A stretch of 64,000 nucleotides of DNA from positions 124,001-188,000 of the forward strand of contig DPRR01000007.1 in the NCBI GenBank assembly GCA_003538625.1, read 5' to 3'. This DNA comes from Ignavibacteriales bacterium (GTDB lineage Bacteria; Bacteroidota; Ignavibacteria; Ignavibacteriales; Ignavibacteriaceae). The notes under the pieces were generated by a model. That model saw only the letters and a program-made list of their open reading frames with translations, made no database searches and was not told the DNA's origin. A program made the position numbers and the translations under genes. Shown here piece by piece: positions 1 through 7,800 of the stretch. Position 1 is the stretch's first letter, and every line of letters begins with the position of its first letter.

Positions 1-96
1 CAATTAACTTTTCTTGCTTTTGAGAAGTGATTTATTGAAAAATGGAAAGGGTTTGTGCGGAAGAGCAAAGAAATAATTTTATAGCAGCATTGTTCC

Positions 97-166
97 TGTC
101 ATGCTGAACTTGTTTCAGCATCTTAGATATATTTTGTAATGACCCTGAAACGAGTTCAGGGTGACA
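97..166. repeat. Dispersed double-hairpin repeat, copy 1
   Basis: Two short hairpins sit about 20 bases apart: ATGCTGAA-cttg-TTCAGCAT-like at 100-121 and ACCCTGAA-acgag-TTCAGGGT at 142-162. The outer ends TGTCA and TGACA also pair. The same design recurs at 1449-1519 and 17005-17071 with different stems. It lies just past the stop codon of hydF and could act as its terminator. The remaining start of the window (1-96) shows no gene. Confidence 0.8.
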
Positions 167-174
167 AACCGAAA

Positions 175-1395
175 TTATTTGCTTTTAACTTTTCCCCACT
201 CAGCAAAAGCATCTGCAAAAGGAACAAGTGCGCGTGGTATTGCGCCATGCATAAAAGATGTTATCACTCCGTAAGTTACAACAGGAACATCCATAAGTTT
301 TGCTTCGTTAATTCTTGTCTGCATTGCACGATGCGTTAACAAACATCCGCCGCAATGAACAACAAGTTTGTAATCTGATAAATTATCCGGCAGCTCGCTA
401 TTATGAATAATATCTATCTGCAATTCCTTTTTTGTGTAACTGCGCAGCCATTTAGGAATTTTTACTGTACCAATATCATCTTCCTGTGTGTGATGCGAAC
501 AAACTTCAGCAATTAAAACTTTATCGCCGTTTTTAAGTCCTTCGATTTTTCGCAACCCTTTAATGAATAATGGAAGATCACCTCTGTGCCGGGCAATTAT
601 AAGTGAAAAAGTAGTAAACTTAATTTTGGCAGGAATATCTTCTGCAATTCTAGTTACAGAATTACTATCAACGATTACTAAATCAGGATAAGATTTAAAA
701 TTATTTAAAGTCGAAACAAGTTCTTTCTCACGACAAACGGTAACAACCGCATTCTCATCAAGTGCTTCACGAATCATATGAACTTGTGAAAGAATTAATT
801 TTCTTTTCGGCAAAGCGTGGTCTGTAGGAATAACCATTAAAACAACGTCGCCCTGCTTTACAATATCTTTTACTAACGGCGGTTCATCATCCTGCGGAAG
901 GTGACGGATCATACTTCGTTTTAGATCTTCAATTCCTGCTTTCTCTTTGCAGGAAACTTCAAAATGTGTCATTCGAAGTTCTTTAAGTTCTTCAAGCAAA
1001 ACCGGATTTACACCAAACTCAATTTTATTTACAACAATTATATAATTTATCTGAAGTTTATCGAGGTATGCAAACAACTCAAGTTCCTTGCTTTGTAAAA
1101 TTTCTCGGGCATCAAGAACAACCAATGCAAAGTCTGAGGATGATAAAATTTTTATAGTTTCTGTTATGCGTTGTCTTCCAAGCTCACCTTCATCATCGAT
1201 ACCTGAAGTATCTACAATTACAACCGGACCGTATGGTAAAAGTTCGTATTTGGTTTTTATTGCGTCAGTTGTTGTTCCTGCGATTTCGGAAACCCTGGAT
1301 ACGGTTTGCTCGAGTAAGGAATTTACAAGCAAAGATTTGCCTACATTTCTTCTTCCAACAACGGCTATATGCGGACGGCTTGAATCAACTGCCAT
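175..1395 (-). CDS. hydF: [FeFe]-hydrogenase maturation GTPase HydF
   Basis: HydF is the scaffold on which HydE and HydG build the 2Fe subcluster of [FeFe]-hydrogenase before handing it to the apo-enzyme in the cytoplasm. The protein opens with an Era/TrmE-type G domain: GRRNVGKS at residues 14-21, then a DTSG switch II motif. The C-terminal part carries the family's iron-sulfur ligands, Cys299 in CSHH and Cys348/Cys351 in HCGGC, spaced 49 residues apart as expected. At 406 residues it has normal length. HydE, HydG and the hydrogenase are not in the window. The ATG at 1393-1395 has only a weak ribosome site (GAAAG), but no better start exists. It implies hydrogen metabolism and an anaerobic or facultative lifestyle. 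Confidence 0.93.
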   Translation of the reverse strand: MAVDSSRPHIAVVGRRNVGKSLLVNSLLEQTVSRVSEIAGTTTDAIKTKYELLPYGPVVIVDTSGIDDEGELGRQRITETIKILSSSDFALVVLDAREILQSKELELFAYLDKLQINYIIVVNKIEFGVNPVLLEELKELRMTHFEVSCKEKAGIEDLKRSMIRHLPQDDEPPLVKDIVKQGDVVLMVIPTDHALPKRKLILSQVHMIREALDENAVVTVCREKELVSTLNNFKSYPDLVIVDSNSVTRIAEDIPAKIKFTTFSLIIARHRGDLPLFIKGLRKIEGLKNGDKVLIAEVCSHHTQEDDIGTVKIPKWLRSYTKKELQIDIIHNSELPDNLSDYKLVVHCGGCLLTHRAMQTRINEAKLMDVPVVTYGVITSFMHGAIPRALVPFADAFAEWGKVKSK

Positions 1396-1448
1396 AATGA
1401 ATTAGACTTTCTACGAATACTAAACCTGATATAAGATTGCTAAATTCT

Positions 1449-1519
1449 TGTCATTCCGAACTTGTTTCGGAATCCCAATTCTTTCCTTTAAGAGAAGCTG
1501 AAACGAGTTCAGCTTGACA
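1449..1519. repeat. Dispersed double-hairpin repeat, copy 2
   Basis: Hairpin ATTCCGAA-cttg-TTTCGGAAT at about 1452-1471 is followed by AGCTGAA-acgag-TTCAGCT at 1495-1514, inside the outer pair TGTCA/TTGACA. The stems differ from copy 1 but each still pairs with itself. The rest of the 378-base gap between hydF and the next gene (1396-1773) has no gene. It should hold the divergent promoters, which I could not assign with confidence. Confidence 0.8.
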
Positions 1520-1773
1520 AACCGGAATACTTATAATACACCTCATACCACTTCCCTGAAAAAGATAAGTTTCAAAAAATGTTCCATAGAATAAAACTGC
1601 TTTAATGATTGATATGTTTGTTTTTAATGATGAATATTATTTCACAATTGTGTAGTAATACCAAGTTCAAAAAATCATTTCTCTGATTCAAGAATCTTAT
1701 TGCTTGACATTACAAGATTATTTTCCCTTTTTTGAAATAGATTATTTTAAAAACATTTCATTAAGGGGCTCGT

Positions 1774-3951
1774 ATGAAAAAGATCGGATTAGTTTTTAGT
1801 TTGATTCTTTTCTTCTCAATTTCATTTCAAGTAAACGCACAGTGGTTTTGGCAAAATCCTTTGCCGCAAGGAAATAAACTTTCTTCCGTTTTTTTTGTAG
1901 ATAGCACTGATGGTTGGGCTGTGGGAAATACAGGTACTATATTAAATACTTCAGATGGGGGAAATAATTGGGTTTTACAACTAAGTGGTACTATAGAGCA
2001 ATTGCTTTCTGTTTGTTTTATAGATAAATATACAGGCTGGGCTGTTGGTGGGAATTACGAGGGAGTAATACTAAAAACAACAGATGGAGGTCAGAATTGG
2101 TTTCTGTTGAAAAACTCCAATGAGGCTTATAATTCTGTTTTTTTCATTAATAATTATATCGGATGGGTAGCAGGTGATTATGGAACAATCCTTAAAACTA
2201 CTGATAGTGGACAAACTTGGTTTGTTCAAACAATTAACTCATTTTCTCTCAATGAAGTTTTTTTCATTGATTTAAATACGGGATGGATAGTAGGTGATTA
2301 TGGAACAATTCTTAAAACCACTAACGCCGGTCAGACTTGGTTTAGTCAATCAAGCGGTATAAATGGTCATCTTTTTTCAACATATTTTATTGATGAAAAT
2401 ACTGGTTGGACAGTAGGTCAAGGGGGAATTGTCCTTAAAACAACTACTGGCGGAGAAACTTGGTTTGCTAATCAAGGAGGAACAGAATATCTCTATTCAG
2501 TTTATTTTACAGATTCTAATATCGGTTGGGCTGTGGGAATTAAATACGATGGTGTCACCTACGTAGGAGTTATAATTAAAACTACAGATGGTGGAGAAAC
2601 TTGGATTGAAAAAGCCAGTCAGGGCGATCCATCTCTTGACATCTATTTTAATAATTCAGAAGAAGGTTGGACTGTGGGGCATTCAGGTAAAATTCTTAAA
2701 ACAAATGATTACGGTGAAACATGGTTAGATCAATCAGATGGTACAACTGCAACACTATTTTCCCAGTTTTTTGTTGATCAAAATTTGGGATGGATTGTAG
2801 GAAGTGCTGGAACTTATATAAACACAATTGATGGAGGGAAAGTATGGAATATTAAGGACATTGGTCAACCGTCTTACAATTTAAACGATGTGTTCTTTCT
2901 GGATTCTTTAAATGGTTGGATTGTAGGTTGGAGTAATTTTGACTATAAGGGAGTAATTCTAAGAACTCAAGATGGTGGTGATAACTGGATAATTCAATTA
3001 AAAGACACAATTAGCTTACTTAGATCAGTATTTTTTACTAATAATTACACAGGTTGGGCTGTTGGAGATGTTGGAACAATCCTGAAAACCTCTGATGGTG
3101 GGCTAAATTGGTTTGCGCAAGGTATTGGTATACGAGATGAGTTAAATTCAGTGTTTTTCATTGATGAAGACATTGGCTGGATAGCTGGTGGAAGTTATGA
3201 TCCGGTTCGGAGGGGATTAATACTTAAAACAACAAACGGGGGACAAACGTGGACATCCCTGTCAAGTGGAACCATCTATATGCTTGAATCCATTTTTTTT
3301 ATAGATTCAAATACCGGTTGGGCTGTTGGGCAAGAAGGAACAATGCTCAAAACAATAGATGGCGGGCAAAATTGGATTTATCAATATACAGGTATACCGT
3401 ATTACATAAATTCAGTTTTTTTTCTTGATGCGAATATTGGCTGGGCGGCGGGAGGTCAAGGGATTATACTCAGTACTACAAATGGAGGAATAACATGGAA
3501 TTTACAAGCTAGTGGAACATCAAATAATTTCCTCAGTGTCTACTTTAGTGATGCAAATAATGGTTGGATAGTAGGTGGACATGGTACCATTCTGTACACA
3601 ACAAACGGCGGAGTAACATTTATTGAAGATGAGGAAAATAATTTTACTCAACCAAAAGAATTTTTATTGCAGCAAAACTACCCAAACCCGTTTAACCCAA
3701 GCACCAGTATTCAGTATGCAATAAGCAGTACGCAATTTGTAACGCTTAAAGTTTATGATTTACTTGGTAGAGAAGTTACAACTCTGGTTAATGAGGAGAA
3801 AACTGCAGGCTCTTACAATGTAGAATTTAAAATGCAGAACCTGTCTACCGGACAGGCAGGTTTAGAATTAAGTTCTGGAATTTACTTTTACAAACTTCAA
3901 GCTGGGGACTTTGTTGAAACTAAGAAAATGATACTTTTAAAATACACTTAG
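1774..3951 (+). CDS. Secreted YCF48-type beta-propeller protein with type IX secretion signal
   Basis: An exported or cell-surface protein of unknown role. It starts with a signal peptide (MKKIGLVFSLILFFSISFQVNAQ) after a strong ribosome site, AAGGGG, 5 bases before the ATG. The body is fourteen repeats of about 45 residues with the core GWxVGxxGTILKTTDGGxTW, typical of YCF48/BNR-like propeller blades. The last ~90 residues are a type IX secretion C-terminal domain (NYPNPFNPSTSIQYAI ... GIYFYKLQAG ... KKMILLK), which in Bacteroidota directs a protein across the outer membrane. Fourteen blades would make two seven-bladed propellers. YCF48 in cyanobacteria helps assemble photosystem II, but such repeats here are generic and give no substrate. 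A palindromic repeat interrupts the sorting domain in frame. Confidence 0.88.
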   Translation: MKKIGLVFSLILFFSISFQVNAQWFWQNPLPQGNKLSSVFFVDSTDGWAVGNTGTILNTSDGGNNWVLQLSGTIEQLLSVCFIDKYTGWAVGGNYEGVILKTTDGGQNWFLLKNSNEAYNSVFFINNYIGWVAGDYGTILKTTDSGQTWFVQTINSFSLNEVFFIDLNTGWIVGDYGTILKTTNAGQTWFSQSSGINGHLFSTYFIDENTGWTVGQGGIVLKTTTGGETWFANQGGTEYLYSVYFTDSNIGWAVGIKYDGVTYVGVIIKTTDGGETWIEKASQGDPSLDIYFNNSEEGWTVGHSGKILKTNDYGETWLDQSDGTTATLFSQFFVDQNLGWIVGSAGTYINTIDGGKVWNIKDIGQPSYNLNDVFFLDSLNGWIVGWSNFDYKGVILRTQDGGDNWIIQLKDTISLLRSVFFTNNYTGWAVGDVGTILKTSDGGLNWFAQGIGIRDELNSVFFIDEDIGWIAGGSYDPVRRGLILKTTNGGQTWTSLSSGTIYMLESIFFIDSNTGWAVGQEGTMLKTIDGGQNWIYQYTGIPYYINSVFFLDANIGWAAGGQGIILSTTNGGITWNLQASGTSNNFLSVYFSDANNGWIVGGHGTILYTTNGGVTFIEDEENNFTQPKEFLLQQNYPNPFNPSTSIQYAISSTQFVTLKVYDLLGREVTTLVNEEKTAGSYNVEFKMQNLSTGQAGLELSSGIYFYKLQAGDFVETKKMILLKYT
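3840..3860. repeat. GC-rich mini-palindrome inside the sorting-domain coding sequence
   Basis: CCTGTCTACC joined to GGACAGGCAGG forms a GC-rich palindrome in an AT-rich gene. It closely matches the mini-palindrome at 50103-50123 in a non-coding gap. In frame it reads LSTGQAG and lengthens the usual NLSSGIYFYKL segment of the type IX domain by about nine residues without breaking the frame. Confidence 0.65.
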
Positions 3952-3952
3952 C

Positions 3953-4061
3953 GAGCTTTGTGTCTCCTTCGTGCTCTTTTGACAAAGTCATCCCTTTGGG
4001 GGTGGTTAAATCACTTAACCACAAAGGACACAAAGATAATTTTCACAAAGAACACGAAGAA
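3953..4061. repeat. 108-bp imperfect palindromic repeat, left copy
   Basis: A direct repeat of 4691-4798, in the same orientation and about 85-90% identical by eye. Each copy is itself a nested palindrome: CTTCGTGCTCTT near the left end pairs with AAGAACACGAAG near the right, and GTGGTTAA pairs with TTAACCAC in the centre. The two copies enclose the BrnTA-type module exactly. Confidence 0.8.
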
Positions 4062-4067
4062 ATAAAA

Positions 4068-4340
4068 TTACATCCTTAATTCTCTATCAATCTTATCTTT
4101 TAAAATAATTTTTATGAGAGATTGATAGGGAACATCTCGCTTATTTGCCAGAGTTTTAAGATCATCAAAAAGTGATTCCGGTAATCTTAACGATATGGTT
4201 TTAGTTGAGGGTTTTAAGTTTGGGAATGATGCTTTTTTGGCATTCTTCCAGTCAATATAATTAACCGAGTCTTCTTTAACCCAGAATTTTCTTTCCTGTT
4301 CCTCGGAGCTAAACTTAGGAATTTTTTTTAATTTCTTCAT
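4068..4340 (-). CDS. BrnA-type ribbon-helix-helix antitoxin
   Basis: A 90-residue protein whose C-terminal half has the ribbon-helix-helix pattern (TKTISLRLPESLFDDLKTLANKRDVPYQSLIKIILKDKI). The strand would bind DNA and the helices dimerise. Its first 26 bases overlap the end of the upstream toxin gene, so the two are probably co-translated. In BrnTA systems the toxin gene comes first and the antitoxin second, as here, and the antitoxin binds the toxin and represses the shared promoter. The N-terminal part (FSSEEQERKFWVKEDSVNYIDW) matches the segment of BrnA-type proteins that contacts the toxin. The subfamily name is by analogy; a generic CopG-like antitoxin is the alternative. Confidence 0.8.
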   Translation of the reverse strand: MKKLKKIPKFSSEEQERKFWVKEDSVNYIDWKNAKKASFPNLKPSTKTISLRLPESLFDDLKTLANKRDVPYQSLIKIILKDKIDRELRM

Positions 4341-4626
4341 TATAAATTTCTCTTTCCTTTTTATTCATATCACGTGCGGATATGATTCTAATTAAATTCT
4401 TTCTTATCGTAAAAACTACAAATAATAGTCTATCCTGATCAGTTCTGCCAAGTAAATAGAATCTGTTCTCATCTTCCGAATGTTTGCTGTCATCTACAAC
4501 AATAATCGGTTGGTTAAAGAAAACCTGTTCACACTCTGAGTTAGTTACTTTATGTTTGTATAGATTTTTCTCTGAATTTCCAGAATCCCACTGGAATCCA
4601 TCGCAATTCTCAAAAATGTTTTTCAT
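4315..4626 (-). CDS. BrnT-family ribonuclease toxin
   Basis: A 103-residue protein matching the BrnT pattern: an opening FQWDSGNSEKNLYKHKV (family F.WD..K...N..KH.V), then a strand pair ending in RISARDMNKKEREIY (family RIISAR....ER..Y). BrnT has a RelE-like fold and cuts RNA, stopping translation until the antitoxin neutralises it. The gene is first in a two-gene unit with the antitoxin. The unit is bracketed by two copies of a 108-bp repeat, which suggests that it arrived, or was duplicated, as a cassette. Confidence 0.85.
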   Translation of the reverse strand: MKNIFENCDGFQWDSGNSEKNLYKHKVTNSECEQVFFNQPIIVVDDSKHSEDENRFYLLGRTDQDRLLFVVFTIRKNLIRIISARDMNKKEREIYNEEIKKNS

Positions 4627-4690
4627 CTTAGCTGTATATTATAGAAGTATACAGATATTATCAAGGTAAGTTTTTTAAAATTGTTTTTGA

Positions 4691-4798
4691 GAGCTTTGCA
4701 TCACCTTCGTGCTCTTTCGACAAAGTCATCCCTTTCGGAGTGGTTAAAGCACTTAACCACAAAGGACACAAAGATAATTTTCACGAAGAGCACAAAGT
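4691..4798. repeat. 108-bp imperfect palindromic repeat, right copy
   Basis: The second copy of the repeat at 3953-4061, same orientation, with scattered substitutions. It ends two bases before the stop codon of the alpha-2-macroglobulin gene, so it may also end that transcript. The central GTGGTTAA...TTAACCAC stem is kept in both copies. Confidence 0.8.
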
Positions 4799-4800
4799 AA

Positions 4801-7800
4801 TTACTTCACATCATTAACTTTAATATTTACAACATCACTAAAACCATTAAGCTCAGGATAGTACATTAAGTAACCCTGTGCAGGCATAATTTTATACTCG
4901 CCGGGAATTTGCGCTTTAATGATGTATGAAAACTCCATTTTACTCTGGCAGCTTGTTACAAAGAATGCAACCTTTTCATCACGATATTCTCTATCAGCAT
5001 AATGCCAGCGCCACGGCATATAATCATAATAGTAATCGTAGTAAGTCTGGTAATTATTTTCGCCATCAATAAAATATTTATCCATATCCTTTACAACTTC
5101 AAATCCGGATGGCAGCATATCTTCAAGAATAAAGTAATCAAGGTTTTCAGATTTAGATTCAACAAAAGTTTTTACAAAAATATCCTGTCCACTTGTTACT
5201 GTTCCATCAAACTTTTTCTTGAAGTAGATGATACGTCCGTCTTTCTCACCGGTTTCAAGAATATAATATTCACGTCGCACTTTAAACCCATTATTATTCT
5301 CAACTGATTTTATATCTTCAGTGAAAAACTCGCTTAGTCCAGAGAGATATAAAATTCCTTTGCCGGATTTTTCTATTCTTAGTTTATTATTTCCTTTCTT
5401 CAAAGTATTCAATTCACTTCCGCTAAACTTTAAAGTTTCGGATTGTTTGAAAACATCAGACTTATCAAAACTTTTTTTGAATACTTCTTTATCGTTTAAG
5501 AAAATCTTAACTGAAAAATCAGGATCTAGTTCTTTTGTGGTTTTCAGATAATCAGTTAATGCAAACAAAACAACTGAAGTTTCTTGGGTTGATCTCCACG
5601 AATAACCCTGTCTTTTAAGAAGCAGCCACCTGACAGCTTTAGAGATTAAATCAGAATTACCTTCTACATTTAAGATCGCTTTAACTGCAAAGGCGGTACC
5701 CTGCACGTTATCATTCTGCCATCTGTAATGCCATTCCTCTCCGCCCCAGAACGCAAATGATTTTTCTTCGCTAACCTGTTTTTTTAATCTTGCAACAACA
5801 TCTTTTGCCTTTTGAGTTTCGTTCATATTCTTCAATGAAATTGCAAGCAAAGAAAGCGGATAAGATTTTAAATCTTTACGAAGAAGAATATTAATGATCT
5901 CAACATAATTGTCTTTATCAAAATTTTGATTTTTCATTGCAGTGCTTAAAGAATAAATCATATACGATAAAGTTGTTTCATCAATATCAGATTTAGCATT
6001 TGTAATCTGGTTTTTAAGATTATTTAATCCATTATAAAAAACATTTTCATTTATATCATAACCAGCCTCGCGAGCTAAACTCAATCCATAAATAACATAA
6101 GCTGTCATATAAGGATGAGTTTGATCATTTGTCCACCAGCCCCAGCCGCCATCAGAATGCTGATGATCGTAAAGGCGTTTTAATCCTGCATCAACATATT
6201 TTGGAAGCTCTTCTATTGTCTGAGATTTCAGAGGCACATTGATTTCTTTAAAAGTTTTTGCAACAATTATCGTGGGAAGAAATCTGCTCATTGTCTGTTC
6301 AACACATCCATAAGGATAACCGGCAAGATCATCAAGAGCTTTTAACATTGTTCCCGCTAATGATGGATCTGCATTAAATGACAACGTGGCAGTTCTAATA
6401 TCAATGTTCTCAGGAAATGAGATTTCAATTGTCTCATTAACATTTTCCTGTGGATAATGCAATACAACCGGATTAGTAACTTTAATTCCATTTGGAATAA
6501 TTGGAACCTTAGCTTCCATTGCATCGGATTCTTCATCAGTCAGCGCAGATACTTTTAAGGTCGCTTCACCAGTTGGATTTGTAATTCTTACTTTCCAATC
6601 TATTCTTAATTCTGCCTGAGATGGAATACTAATTTCATAAGTGTCTTTTGCTTCCTCACCTGTCTTATTAATAACTTCTTTTGAATTAACGAAGGATGAA
6701 ATAAGCTTTAAGTTTTTACCTTCAAAATGGATTTTTGTTACCTTCTTTTTAGTAAGATAATTATGCACGATTGTTGAAATTACAACTTCATCATCCTGTC
6801 TAAAGAAACGCGGAGTTTCCATTCGCACAAGTAAATCTTTTCTGCTTATGAACTTATTTACTTTTTGTCCGACATCCGTGTCCTCTGTAATTCCACGAAC
6901 TGTTGTTCGCCATGTTGTTAAGTTATCGGGAATCTTAAACTCAACTTTTGCTTTTCCATTTGCATCTGTAACTACGTGTGCTTTCCAGATCAACGCATCA
7001 ACAAAATTTGTCCTAACATCTGCCTGAACATAAGCTGATTTATCTTTGGATTCCTTCATCATCTTACCATCTGCCATATCCAAGCCAACCACACGGGAAG
7101 AATTAGTGGATGGCGCGAGTTCTTCTCTTGCAACATTATTTCCTCTTACATCACCTTCTCCCATCCCACCAACACCTTGTGCAATCATATCTTCTATTTG
7201 CTTTTTCTGATCCTCTTTTATTGTGAAGTTATATTTCTTTTCTCCAGATACTTTAACATCACTTATTAAAATCATTCCTCCCATTCCAGCAGAAATGAAC
7301 AGTTGATAATTACCTTTCGCAACATTTTCAATCTTATAGTTTCCAATTGAATCAACTTTAGTGGTGTAGTAATATCTATCTCCCGTTAATATTACAAACA
7401 AACCTTGTGGAATTGATTCTTCATTTTCAATTGTAATCTTTCCGTAAAGTTTGCCTTTATGTTTTGTATCATCTTCTTTGTAAGAAAAATAATTTTTATC
7501 GATATAAGTAGCTGGTCTGCTGTAAGAACTAAAATAGCCTGATTGCAATGAATTGTATGTCGGCATATAAGAGTATTGCGGTGAATAGAAAAAAGTTTCT
7601 ATCGGCTGAGTCTCATCTTCTTTAATTGCGTAAATGCTTTCATCAATAATTCCAAAAGAAACTTCTGTGTTCTTAACCGGATTACCGAGATAATCTTTTA
7701 CAACTATTTCATATTCTGCTTGTTCTCCGGGTTTGTAAATTTCTTTTGAAGGATTTAATGTGATGTTTAAGAATTTATCTTTAGCCAAAACTCCAACAAG

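Noticed and set aside
1705..1733. TTGACA-like box before the secreted repeat protein
   Set aside because: A good -35 box but no acceptable -10 at 16-18 bases, so no promoter is claimed.
4068..4626. BrnTA-bracketing repeats as insertion-sequence ends
   Set aside because: They are direct, not inverted, repeats of 108 bp with internal symmetry and no transposase between them.
5002..5307. Plus-strand frames inside the alpha-2-macroglobulin gene
   Set aside because: No family match, and the opposite strand is clearly coding across the whole stretch.
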